From assembly GCF_038561965.1 (NCBI RefSeq), contig NZ_CP139348.1:2356001-2420000 (forward strand): 64,000 nucleotides of DNA. The letters run 5' to 3'. How positions within the stretch are numbered: the stretch's first letter is position 1; every line of letters starts with the position of its first letter. Shown piece by piece: positions 53,482-62,693 of this stretch. Source of the DNA: Stutzerimonas stutzeri (GTDB lineage Bacteria > Pseudomonadota > Gammaproteobacteria > Pseudomonadales > Pseudomonadaceae). Under the pieces are notes generated by a model. That model did not search any database, was not told the origin of the DNA, and saw nothing but the letters and a program-made list of their open reading frames with translations. Both the position numbers and the translations under genes were made by a program.

Positions 53482-54846
53482 TCAGTACACCCAGACTTCC
53501 ACGCGGCGATTCTTGATGCGGCCAGATTCGCTATTAGACGCCACTGGAAGTTGATCACCCAATCCGTTGATTTCCTTGACTAGAATGCCGCCTCTCGCCA
53601 GTTCGCGACGCACCGCCATGGCGCGCAGCTTGGACAACAATGCTGTCCGTGCGGGGTCGTTGCGGGCGTCGCCAAAGCCGACCAGCACGGCAGCGTTCAT
53701 CTGCTTGTCGTGCGCCTTGAGATGTTCGATCAAGCGCTGCACGTCGCGCTGGGCCTTGTTGTCCAGTTGCGCGCTGCCCTCGGCGAAACGGAAATTGACG
53801 GTCAGTCGCTGTGCCTCCCTGGCCAACTGTTGGTAAGCGGCAGGCATCGTCGCCTGCAGCGGCAGACTAATCGGCGCGATCGCCTGGGCGACATAACCGG
53901 ATTTCTCGACAATGGCCTGTCCTTTCGGGCTGTGCACGAAGCTTAGGAACTCGCGGGTCCAGGCGGACTGCTTCTGAGGATCGGCATAGAAAAATAGCCG
54001 GCGTGACAGCGGGTAGTCCTCGGTGGCGACCAGCGCCTGGCTGGGCGCCATGGGATGTGAATCGCCGTCGGTGATCGCCAGCGCCTTCGACTTGCCGACT
54101 GAGGCGAGGCCGACAAATCCAATGGCACCGGTACGAAGGCTGACCGCCTGGGATAGGGCATCGTTGGACTCGTAGCGCACGGCGCTCGAGGCCAATGCCT
54201 GACCCTGGCTGCTTAGCACCAGCTCCTTGAAGGTGTCGTAGGTCCCGGACTGGTCATCACGCGCGTGCAGCTCGACGGCAACATTCGCACCGCCCAGCTC
54301 ACGCCAGCTGCTGATCTCGCCAGCGAACAGGCGGGCTACCTGCTCCACGCTGAGGGCTTGCACCGGGTTATCGGGGTGGACGATCACCGCAAGGCCATCG
54401 ATAGCGATGACCTGCTCACTCTTGGCGCTGCGCATGTCGCCCAAGGCGGCGAGGCTTTGCGCTTCGGCCTGCTTGATCGGCCGGGAAGCGGCGGCGAGGT
54501 CTGCCGTGCCGCCTTTGAGCCCGGCAAAACCGGTACCGGTACCGTGGGCGGCGACCAGTGCCAGCACGGACTGGCCGTGCTGGTTCAGGGCGGTGACGCG
54601 TTGCTCGTTTTCCTGTCCTGCCGGGTCGATCCGGATCGACTGCAAGCCCTTGGCCTCGAACATCCCGGCGACCAGCATAGGGGCCAGCTTGGCACCCACG
54701 GTGTTGGAGCCATGGATGCGCAAAACGGCCGATCCGTCTGACGGAGTGGGCAACGCAGCAAGACTACTGTTTGATATGCCACCCAGCACGAGCAACAGCA
54801 GGGGCAACGCCCGATTCCTGAACCGTCCAATCAAGCCTGGCATCAT
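53482..54846 (-). CDS. PstS-like phosphate-binding protein fused to OmpA domain
   Basis: The 454-residue exported protein has a signal peptide (about 1-31), a PstS-type periplasmic-binding domain (about 40-320, with RIHGSNTVGAKLAP and the anion-site stretch HARDDQSGTYDTF) and a C-terminal OmpA-like domain (about 345-454, FRFAEGSAQLDNKAQ; SGRIKNRRVEVWVY) that should bind peptidoglycan. It may sense or hold phosphate in the periplasm rather than feed a transporter, since no pstCAB is near. AAGGAGG lies 7 bases before the ATG. Confidence 0.9.
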   Translation of the reverse strand: MMPGLIGRFRNRALPLLLLVLGGISNSSLAALPTPSDGSAVLRIHGSNTVGAKLAPMLVAGMFEAKGLQSIRIDPAGQENEQRVTALNQHGQSVLALVAAHGTGTGFAGLKGGTADLAAASRPIKQAEAQSLAALGDMRSAKSEQVIAIDGLAVIVHPDNPVQALSVEQVARLFAGEISSWRELGGANVAVELHARDDQSGTYDTFKELVLSSQGQALASSAVRYESNDALSQAVSLRTGAIGFVGLASVGKSKALAITDGDSHPMAPSQALVATEDYPLSRRLFFYADPQKQSAWTREFLSFVHSPKGQAIVEKSGYVAQAIAPISLPLQATMPAAYQQLAREAQRLTVNFRFAEGSAQLDNKAQRDVQRLIEHLKAHDKQMNAAVLVGFGDARNDPARTALLSKLRAMAVRRELARGGILVKEINGLGDQLPVASNSESGRIKNRRVEVWVY

Positions 54847-54928
54847 CTTGCGACCTCCTTGTAGAAGGCCGCGAGATTAAGACGGTTCGGTTACCGAAAG
54901 ATGACAGCCAGGGCGTCCGGATGGCGAG

Positions 54929-55741
54929 TCAACGGAGCTCGATCCAGACCGGGCAGTGGTCGGAAGGCTTTTCCATCGCACGGATGTCGTAGTCGACGCC
55001 GCAATCGATAACCCGCTCGTGCAACGCGGCGGTGGTGAGGATGTAGTCGATGCGCAGGCCACGACGAGGTTCGTCCTCGAAGCCGCGGCTGCGATAGTCG
55101 AACCAGCTGAAACGGTCAACGACTTCCGGGTTGAGGGTGCGGAAGCTGTCCTGCAGGCCCCAGCCCTTTATGCGCTCGAGCCACTCGCGTTCTTCCGGCA
55201 GGAAGCTGCACTTGCCGGTGCGCAGCCAGCGCTTGGCATTCACTTCGCCGATGCCGATGTCGCAGTCCTGCGGGGAAATATTGAAGTCCCCCATCAGGGC
55301 CAGCGACTCGTCCGGCTTGAACTGTTGTTCGAGCAGTGCTTGCAGGTCGGCATAGAACTTGGTCTTGGCAGGAAATTTCAGCGGGTGAGCGCGACTTTCA
55401 CCCTGCGGGAAGTAGCCGTTCATCACGGTTACCGGCTGGCCATTGGCGTCAGCGAAGCGGCCCCAGATAAAGCGTTTCTGCGACTCTTCGCCGTCGGTGG
55501 GGAAGCCTTTGTGAATCTCCAGCGGCGCCTGCCGCGAGAGCAGGGCGACGCCGTAATGACCCTTCTGCCCGTGATAGTGCACGTGATAGCCAAGCGCTTC
55601 GATGTCGGCCAGCGGAAACTGCTCGTCAGAAACTTTGGTTTCCTGCAGGCCGATGACGTCCGGCTGATGCTTCTCGATAATCGCAGAAAGCTGATGAGGT
55701 CTTGCACGTAAACCATTGATATTGAAAGAAACGATTTTCAT
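54929..55741 (-). CDS. xthA: Exodeoxyribonuclease III
   Basis: A 270-residue AP endonuclease/3'-exonuclease used in base excision repair. Catalytic elements are visible: FNINGLRAR (5-13), GLQETKVSD with E37-region metal ligand, ALMGDFNISPQD, and SDHCPVWIEL at the C-terminus. Length is normal for XthA. It is monocistronic on the minus strand. Confidence 0.96.
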   Translation of the reverse strand: MKIVSFNINGLRARPHQLSAIIEKHQPDVIGLQETKVSDEQFPLADIEALGYHVHYHGQKGHYGVALLSRQAPLEIHKGFPTDGEESQKRFIWGRFADANGQPVTVMNGYFPQGESRAHPLKFPAKTKFYADLQALLEQQFKPDESLALMGDFNISPQDCDIGIGEVNAKRWLRTGKCSFLPEEREWLERIKGWGLQDSFRTLNPEVVDRFSWFDYRSRGFEDEPRRGLRIDYILTTAALHERVIDCGVDYDIRAMEKPSDHCPVWIELR

Positions 55742-56015
55742 GAGATTCCGTGATGGCTGTTATCGGCTTTTACCGGTGACAAGCAGGGTGCTGCTTTCAC
55801 TGCCGATCTGTCGTGGGCGGAAAGTGCTGATTCTAGAGAGCCGGCGCCAGGCTTACCAACTGTCGAGATGCCTGCGGCGATGCCGTGCGCTTCGCAAGCG
55901 CCCGCGTCGATGGCCGCCGAGCAGCCGCGAGCGAGTGGTTCATCGGCGTGGCAGGGCGGGCCAAGCGCTGCTAAGTTGCAAGCAGTCTCCCATGAAAAAA
56001 AACCGAGAAGATGCC

Positions 56016-56651
56016 ATGCCGATGTCTGCCGAGGTTCGCACGCTCGATAGTGGTTATGCCCGCGAAACCCGCTCGCTGCTGTATCACGCCTACCGTCACG
56101 AACCGACTTTCGCCCACCTGTTCGAAGCCGACCGCCCTGGCTATCAGCAACGGGTGCGAGCAACGGTGCGGGAACTGGTGAATCAACACTTTCTGCAGCA
56201 ACAGCCAGGGCTTGGCCTGCTTCTCGATGATCGCCTGATCGCGGTCGCTCTGATTGCGCCGCCTCAGCGCCGGCTGGATGTGACCGAGAGTTGGGCCTGG
56301 CGCGCGCGAATGCTGCTGACCGCCGGGTTTCGTTGTACGCGCCGCTATCTGGATTACCACGCAGCGGTGCTGGCCTGCCTACCGGCCGGAGCGGTGCATC
56401 TGCTGCCGCTGCTCGGCGTGCATCCGCAATTTCAGGGGCAGCATTATGGGGAGCAGCTGCTCCAGGCCGTACATGAATGGTGTGCCGAAGACGAAACATC
56501 CCAGGGCCTGGTTATCGATACCGGCAACCCGCGTTACCTGAACTTCTATCAGCGACAGGGCTACGAAGAGATCGGCCAGATCGCCGTCGGGCCGGTGGTG
56601 GAACACATCTTTTTCCATCCTGCACCAAGGCGGATGGAAGCCGCGCGCTAG
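56016..56651 (+). CDS. GNAT-family N-acetyltransferase
   Basis: A 211-residue protein with the GNAT acetyl-CoA motif LLGVHPQFQGQHYGEQLLQ (residues about 133-151; Q-x-x-x-x-G-E variant) and the C-terminal FYQRQGYEEIGQ. The acceptor is unknown. I chose ATG 56016 (MPMSAEVRTL) with GAGAAG upstream; ATG 55992 and 56025 are in frame too. A longer frame reaching 55716 overlaps the divergent xthA start and is unlikely. Confidence 0.82.
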   Translation: MPMSAEVRTLDSGYARETRSLLYHAYRHEPTFAHLFEADRPGYQQRVRATVRELVNQHFLQQQPGLGLLLDDRLIAVALIAPPQRRLDVTESWAWRARMLLTAGFRCTRRYLDYHAAVLACLPAGAVHLLPLLGVHPQFQGQHYGEQLLQAVHEWCAEDETSQGLVIDTGNPRYLNFYQRQGYEEIGQIAVGPVVEHIFFHPAPRRMEAAR

Positions 56652-56798
56652 GTGTGGTCGAATTTTATCCGGACGGACCAGTCTGACTGGGAAACCATTC
56701 GATATCAGCCGATGCCCGCCCCCCCGCAAAGTTGCCTTACATACTGTCTAGCCCGAGCGCTCGGGCCTGCCAGAACGCCCGTGCTAGCATTGCGCGCC

Positions 56799-58526
56799 AT
56801 GTGCAAATCGAACCGAATCGGCCCGCTGGTAGCCACGATCCTGATGTTGAACGGCATCCATGCCAGCGCCGCTGAGCTCGAAGTTCGTATCGAGCCGCAG
56901 AACCGGGCGCTGCGCGAAAACATCGAGAACTACATCGGTGAGTTGGGTGATCGCGATGCCAATGAGTTGCTGCGCTACAGCCGAGTAGCCCAGAGTCAGG
57001 CAGAGAAAGCCTTGCAAGCGCTGGGCTACTACCGCAGCCGGATTCGAACGGATGTGCGTGAAGGGGACGAACCGACCCTTGTCGTCCGCGTACAGACCGG
57101 CGACCCGGTGCGCCTGCGCAATATCACGGTTCGCCTGGACGGCCCGGCAGCAGCGTTTTCCGGCTTTCGCGTCGCCCAGCGCACCTTGCGCCAGGGCGAT
57201 GTACTCAATCACGGTCGTTACGAGGACGTGAAGCAGCAATTTCTCAATCAGGCGTCGCGCTTCGGCTACTTCGATGGCAGGTTCACTCGCCAGCGCCTGG
57301 CGGTCGATCCGCGTGAAAACACCGCCGATATCGAGCTGGTATTCGACAGCGGGCCACGCTACCGCCTGGGTGATGTGCGATTCGAAGGGGATGCGCCGTT
57401 CGATGACGATCTGCTCAGGCGCATGGTGCCGTTCGACGCTGATACACCCTACGATTCCGAGCTGGTCGCCGAACTCAGTCAGGCATTGCAGTCGAGTGGC
57501 TATTTCGAAGGTGTTCGCGTCGATGCCAACCCGACCAGCGCCAGCGATCAACGCATTCCCGTAGCGGTGGCCCTCACGACGCGCAAACCGCGCACCTTCG
57601 GTCTTGGCCTGGGCTATTCCACCGATGTCGGTCCGCGCATCCGGCTGAACTGGACCCGCCACTGGGTGAACCCGCAGGGTCATAGTTATGGCGCCGAAAC
57701 CGAGCTGTCCGCGCCGCGTCAGAACGTCGGGCTGTGGTACGACATTCCCCTTGATCCGCCGCTGACCGACAAGCTGCGCTTCGTTGGCGGATATCAGTAC
57801 GAGGAAATTGCCGGCACCGACACGCTGAGCCGCCTGCTGAAGGTTGGGCCGGAATGGCACAGTCGATTGCCCAGTGGCTGGTTGCGCGTGGTATCGCTGA
57901 AGTGGCAGCACGAGGAATACAAACTTGGCGATGACTCGGGGACCAGCACCTTACTGATGCCTGGCATCGCCTATAGCTATCTGCGCAGTGACAATCGTAT
58001 CGATCCCAGCAACGGCTACCGCTTGCAGTTCGAAGTGGCTGGGGCCAAATCCGGCGTGCTGTCGGATGCCGACCTGGTCCACGCCAATGTGCTGCTGCGC
58101 GGGCTGACCACGCTTGGCCAGCGGCATCGCTTTCTCGGCCGGGTACAACTTGGCGGTAACTGGACCGATGAGTACGTCAACGTGCCGCCTTCGCTGCGCT
58201 ATTTTGCCGGTGGTGACCAGAGCGTGCGCGGCTACGACTACCAGAGCCTGTCGCCGACCAACTCCGATGGCGACAAGATCGGTGGCCGCTACCAATTCGC
58301 CGTTAGCGCGGAGTACCAGTATTCGATCGCCGAGAAATGGCGCATCGCGACCTTTGTCGACCAAGGCAATGCCTTCAACTCGCTGGAGATTCCCACCCTT
58401 AAAAGCGCCGTTGGCGTTGGCGTGCGCTGGGTTTCACCGGTCGGTCCGATTCGCGTCGACGTTGCCCATCCGCTGGACAGCGAAGGCGGCGTCCGCCTGC
58501 ACTTTTCCATGGGGCCTGAACTGTGA
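56799..58526 (+). CDS. tamA: Translocation and assembly module outer membrane protein TamA
   Basis: A 575-residue Omp85-family protein. A signal peptide ends near HASA-AEL (about residue 26), three POTRA domains follow (about 27-270), and a 16-stranded barrel ends the chain (HFSMGPEL), with the Omp85 RGYDY motif (VRGYDYQSL, about 478). With TamB it helps insert outer membrane proteins and supports lipid transport. ATG 56799 is chosen because it places the signal peptide at the start. It overlaps tamB by 4 bases. Confidence 0.94.
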   Translation: MCKSNRIGPLVATILMLNGIHASAAELEVRIEPQNRALRENIENYIGELGDRDANELLRYSRVAQSQAEKALQALGYYRSRIRTDVREGDEPTLVVRVQTGDPVRLRNITVRLDGPAAAFSGFRVAQRTLRQGDVLNHGRYEDVKQQFLNQASRFGYFDGRFTRQRLAVDPRENTADIELVFDSGPRYRLGDVRFEGDAPFDDDLLRRMVPFDADTPYDSELVAELSQALQSSGYFEGVRVDANPTSASDQRIPVAVALTTRKPRTFGLGLGYSTDVGPRIRLNWTRHWVNPQGHSYGAETELSAPRQNVGLWYDIPLDPPLTDKLRFVGGYQYEEIAGTDTLSRLLKVGPEWHSRLPSGWLRVVSLKWQHEEYKLGDDSGTSTLLMPGIAYSYLRSDNRIDPSNGYRLQFEVAGAKSGVLSDADLVHANVLLRGLTTLGQRHRFLGRVQLGGNWTDEYVNVPPSLRYFAGGDQSVRGYDYQSLSPTNSDGDKIGGRYQFAVSAEYQYSIAEKWRIATFVDQGNAFNSLEIPTLKSAVGVGVRWVSPVGPIRVDVAHPLDSEGGVRLHFSMGPEL

Positions 58527-61500
58527 GCCGAGTATTGCGCGGCATCGGCTGGACACTCCTTGGGCTGGTGCTGCTACTGGCTATCACGCTTGGCGTGCTG
58601 CTTGGCACATCTGCCGGCAGCCGCTGGCTGCTGGCTCAGGTTCCCGGCTTGACGGTGGAGGCGTTCGAAGGTCGACTCGGCCAACACTGGCAGGCTGATC
58701 GACTGATTTGGGAGCAGGACGGTAACCGTGTGGAGGTGCAGCAGCCCCGACTCGCCTGGTCGCCGGCTTGCCTGCTCAAGCGCACCCTGTGCATCGATGA
58801 GTTGGTGACAGGGAATATCAGTCTCAGTTTTCCGCCGAGTGAACCTGACCCCAACGCTGAGCCATTCAGCCTGCCGGATATCGACCTGCCGTTGGCTTTA
58901 CAGGTAGAACGCATCGAAATCGGTCAGCTAACGCTCAACGACGCCGAGCAGTTGCGCCATCTGCAGCTACAGGCGAACTGGCGCGCTGAGGGCCTGGATA
59001 TCCAGCGACTCGATCTGCGGAGGGATGATCTCGATCTGTCGATGACCGGTCGACTGCAACCCAGCGGCGACTGGCCGCTGCAGTTGCAAGGGCAGGCTGC
59101 ATTGCAGTCACCGGACGAACAGCCTTGGGCGCTGATGATCGCCATCGAAGGTGACTTGCGCGAACAGCTGCAATTGGAGGTGCAGAGCCAGGGCTATCTG
59201 GATGGCACCCTCAGCGGCCAGCTGCATGCGCTGGATGATCAGCTGCCGGCGACCATCAGACTGAACGCCGATGGTTTCAAGGCATTGCCCGATCTTCCGG
59301 AAACGTTGCGCTTGAACGATTTGGAACTGACTGCGAGCGGCAACATGCAAGATGGCTATCGTCTGCTCGGCACGACCCTGTTGCCAGGCGAGGGCGGAGC
59401 CGTGCGGGTGGCGCTCGAAGGTGTCGTCATCCCCAGCGGGGCGCAGATCGCCATGCTCGAACTGGACGCCGGTGAGCAGCGCCACGTGCGGCTGAGCGGC
59501 GATGTCGATTGGCAACAGGGGTTGGCCGCCAACGCTGATCTGCTCTGGCGCGATTTTCCCTGGCGGCAACTGTATCCGCAGATCGAGGAGCCCCCGGTGA
59601 CGCTGCGCGAACTCAAGGCGCAGATCCAGTACGAGGACGGCAACTACCTCGGCAACTTCGAATCAGCCATGACCGGTCCTGCCGGAGATTTCACGCTGAA
59701 CAGCCCGGTCAGCGGCAATCTGGAAGCCGTCCACCTGCCGCAACTGGAACTGCGAGCCGGGCAGGGCAGTGCGGTTGGTTCGGTCAGCGTCGGGTTCGCC
59801 AATGGCATCGACTGGAAAGCCGACCTGGCCCTGAGCAATCTCGACCCGGCGTACTGGCTGGCGGAATTGCCGGGCAACCTCGGTGGTACGTTGCAAAGCC
59901 AGGGTGCCTTGCGTGATGAACACCTGCAGGCCGAGGCGCGCCTCGATATCACCGGTCGGCTGCGTGGGCAGGACACCAGCCTTCAGTTGCAGGCCAGCGG
60001 CGAGGGCGAGCGTTGGAACTTGCCGGTAATCGACCTGCGCATGGGCGATAACCGTGTGCATGGTGAGGGTGCATGGGCGCAAACACTGGACGGGCGATTG
60101 CAGCTGGAGCTGCGCCGCCTGGCGCAGCTTTGGCCCGACCTTAGCGGCCAGCTGAACGGTGAGGTGACGTTGGGCGGAACCGCTGCGGCGCCGAGTGGGC
60201 AGGTCGAGCTCAGCGGCCGCAATCTCGCTTACCAGGACAATCGACTACGCCGCCTCAGCCTTCAGGGCCAGTTGTCCGATGGCGAGCGCGGTCGCTTGGT
60301 GCTCAATGCCGATCGCATTCGCGCCGGCGAAACCGATTTGGGCGCGCTGCAGGTTAATGCTGAAGGCACAGCGGAACAGCATCAGGCTGACCTGCAGCTG
60401 CAGGGCCCGTTAATCAATCTCCAGCTGGCCTTCGACGGCGGTCTGCGCGGTGAGGATTGGCTTGGTCGGCTGACGCGCGGCGAGCTCAGCGCAGAGCAGC
60501 AGAACTGGGCACTGCAACGGCCTGCTGCGTTGCAGCGTTTCGCCGATGGCCGCCTGGAGCTGGGTGCGCACTGCTGGATCTCTGGCCCCGCGAGCCTTTG
60601 CGCCGAAGATCAACGCATCATGCCTGACCCACGTATTCGCTACCGCTTGCGTGACTTCGCGCTGCAGTCTCTTGCCGAATACCTGCCCGAAGACTTCCGC
60701 TGGCAGGGCGAATTGAACGCCGATATCGAACTCGACCTGCCTGCCAGCGGCCCCAATGGCCGGATTCAGGTCGACGCTGGCCCCGGCGTCCTGCGTATTC
60801 GAGACGCGGATGAGTGGCACGACTTCCCATACCAGACCCTTGCGCTCAACAGCCGGTTGTTGCCCGAGCGCATCGATAGCGAGCTGCGTTTCCAAGGTGG
60901 AGAGCTGGGCGAACTCGACGTGCAGGTCCGCATCGATCCGCGCCCGGAGAATAAGCCGATTGATGGCGAGTTTCGCCTGAGCGGTCTCGATCTGGCCGTG
61001 GCGCGCCCGTTCGTGCCGATGGTCGAGCGCTTGCGGGGCCAGCTGAACGGCAGCGGTCAGCTCTCCGGCAGCCTCCAGCAGCCCACGCTCAACGGCCAAT
61101 TGTTGCTCAGCGGTGGCGAAATAGCCGGCAGCGAACTACCCACGACGTTCGAGGATCTGCGGGTCCGCCTGCTGATCGAAGGTGAGCGGCTGAGCATCGA
61201 TGGCGATTGGCGAGCCGGGGAACAGGGACGCGGCAACCTCAGCGGCGCTCTGGATTGGCGCGACGCGCTGGATCTGGACCTGGCGATAAAGGGCAGTCGC
61301 TTGCCTGTAGTGGTCGAGCCATACGCGGATCTCGAAGTCGAGCCGGACCTGCGCATCGTGCTGAGAGGCCAGGATCTGACTGTCAGCGGTCGGGTTGCAG
61401 TGCCGCGGGGGGCGATCACGGTCCGTGAACTGCCACCTGCGACCGTCAGGGTTTCCGAAGACACCGTCATCGTCGGACGCGAGGCAGAGGAACCGGCCAC

Positions 61501-62203
61501 GCCGCTGGCAGTGAAAATGGATATCGATGTCGAGGTGGGCCAGGATCGTCTGCGCTTCACGGGTTTCGGCCTGACCGCCGATCTTGCCGGCTACCTGCAC
61601 ATCGGTGACAACCTCGATGCACGGGGCGAGCTGCAGTTGAAGAACGGCCGCTATCGCGCCTATGGCCAACGGCTGACCATCCGCCGCGCCGAGTTGCTGT
61701 TCACCGGCCTGATCAGCCAGCCGTTCCTCAATATCGAAGCGATACGCCGGATCGAGGCAGAGAACGTCGTAGCCGGCCTGCGCATTACCGGCAGTGCCGA
61801 GCAGCCGCGGATCGACGTGTTTTCCGAGCCGGCCATGAGCCAGGAACAGGCACTGGCCTACCTCGTACTGGGCAGGCCGCTGGGCGCCGACACCGGTGAC
61901 AGCAACTTATTGGCTCAGGCCGCGCTGGGCCTCGGTCTGGCCGGCAGCTCATCCATCACTGGCGGGCTGGCGCAGCGTTTGGGCATTCAGGATTTCCAGC
62001 TGGACACCGAGGGCACCGGAGCCGGTACCAGTGTGGTGGCCACCGGGCGGCTGACCGAGCGACTTGCATTGCGCTACGGCGTCGGCGTATTCGAACCGTC
62101 CAATACCATCGCACTGCGCTATCAACTGACCCGCCGAATATTCCTCGAAGCGGCCAGCGGATTGGCCAGCTCCCTGGACGTGTTCTACCGCCGCGATTTC
62201 TGA
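58523..62203 (+). CDS. tamB: Translocation and assembly module inner membrane protein TamB
   Basis: The 1226-residue AsmA-like protein has an N-terminal membrane anchor (about 7-30), a long beta-taco repeat region made of alternating hydrophobic strands, and the C-terminal DUF490/TamB domain (about 850-1226, with GRYRAYGQRLTIRRAELLFTG and PFLNIEAIRRI), ending YRRDF. It spans the periplasm and works with TamA; recent work also gives TamB-like proteins a role in phospholipid movement. Start overlaps the tamA stop (GTGA). Confidence 0.95.
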   Translation: MSRVLRGIGWTLLGLVLLLAITLGVLLGTSAGSRWLLAQVPGLTVEAFEGRLGQHWQADRLIWEQDGNRVEVQQPRLAWSPACLLKRTLCIDELVTGNISLSFPPSEPDPNAEPFSLPDIDLPLALQVERIEIGQLTLNDAEQLRHLQLQANWRAEGLDIQRLDLRRDDLDLSMTGRLQPSGDWPLQLQGQAALQSPDEQPWALMIAIEGDLREQLQLEVQSQGYLDGTLSGQLHALDDQLPATIRLNADGFKALPDLPETLRLNDLELTASGNMQDGYRLLGTTLLPGEGGAVRVALEGVVIPSGAQIAMLELDAGEQRHVRLSGDVDWQQGLAANADLLWRDFPWRQLYPQIEEPPVTLRELKAQIQYEDGNYLGNFESAMTGPAGDFTLNSPVSGNLEAVHLPQLELRAGQGSAVGSVSVGFANGIDWKADLALSNLDPAYWLAELPGNLGGTLQSQGALRDEHLQAEARLDITGRLRGQDTSLQLQASGEGERWNLPVIDLRMGDNRVHGEGAWAQTLDGRLQLELRRLAQLWPDLSGQLNGEVTLGGTAAAPSGQVELSGRNLAYQDNRLRRLSLQGQLSDGERGRLVLNADRIRAGETDLGALQVNAEGTAEQHQADLQLQGPLINLQLAFDGGLRGEDWLGRLTRGELSAEQQNWALQRPAALQRFADGRLELGAHCWISGPASLCAEDQRIMPDPRIRYRLRDFALQSLAEYLPEDFRWQGELNADIELDLPASGPNGRIQVDAGPGVLRIRDADEWHDFPYQTLALNSRLLPERIDSELRFQGGELGELDVQVRIDPRPENKPIDGEFRLSGLDLAVARPFVPMVERLRGQLNGSGQLSGSLQQPTLNGQLLLSGGEIAGSELPTTFEDLRVRLLIEGERLSIDGDWRAGEQGRGNLSGALDWRDALDLDLAIKGSRLPVVVEPYADLEVEPDLRIVLRGQDLTVSGRVAVPRGAITVRELPPATVRVSEDTVIVGREAEEPATPLAVKMDIDVEVGQDRLRFTGFGLTADLAGYLHIGDNLDARGELQLKNGRYRAYGQRLTIRRAELLFTGLISQPFLNIEAIRRIEAENVVAGLRITGSAEQPRIDVFSEPAMSQEQALAYLVLGRPLGADTGDSNLLAQAALGLGLAGSSSITGGLAQRLGIQDFQLDTEGTGAGTSVVATGRLTERLALRYGVGVFEPSNTIALRYQLTRRIFLEAASGLASSLDVFYRRDF

Positions 62204-62693
62204 TTGACCCGCACACCCCTGTTGGTGCGCCGCGCTCGGCTGCACCATCTCGACGCCGTATTCGTCGCGGGGCCGATGGCGCGCACCAAAGCGCTTCAAT
62301 CACGACTGGCAGGCGCACCAGAGTGGGCTACGCTGATTTCGCTTTCCGTGCCATTCGTTATTCGCGGGGCGTGAGTGCCAGGGTTTGACTGTTCGGTCTG
62401 TTTTCTCGTCGATTCGATCATTGAATCTGGCGCGATTGCCCTGAGCCCAACGAGCGAATGCAGTGGTAGCATCCACGCTTCCGACCGTCGCGGTTATAAC
62501 CGCGCAACGCTCTAGCACGAGTCTTGCAATGCGCCTGGCGACCTCGGCGCTGCGCATGGCTCCAGAGGCGGATCGGAATCGTCGTTACCTGGTCGCTGAA
62601 AAACCACCGCCACAAGCGTCATGTTTTTCAACGGCTCCACGGTAGCGCGACCCTAACGCGAGGGAACTCGCCTATAAGAAATAAGGTGCTCGA
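62204..62693 (+). other. Gene-free stretch before the alanine/glycine symporter
   Basis: No supportable gene in 490 bases; short frames on both strands lack ribosome sites. It should contain the symporter promoter. A 16-bp perfect palindrome CGCGGTTATAACCGCG lies at 62489-62504, about 190 bases before the start codon. Confidence 0.5.
62489..62504. promoter_or_regulatory. 16-bp perfect palindrome, possible operator
   Basis: CGCGGTTATAACCGCG is identical to its reverse complement. It lies in the long leader of the symporter gene. The regulator is unknown. Confidence 0.4.

Noticed and set aside
55716..56015. 100-residue N-terminal extension of the GNAT protein
   Set aside because: It overlaps the start of the divergent xthA gene and has no resemblance to GNAT N-termini.
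62300..62615. Small minus-strand frames (85 and 65 codons) before the symporter
   Set aside because: No ribosome sites and Arg-rich, low-information products.
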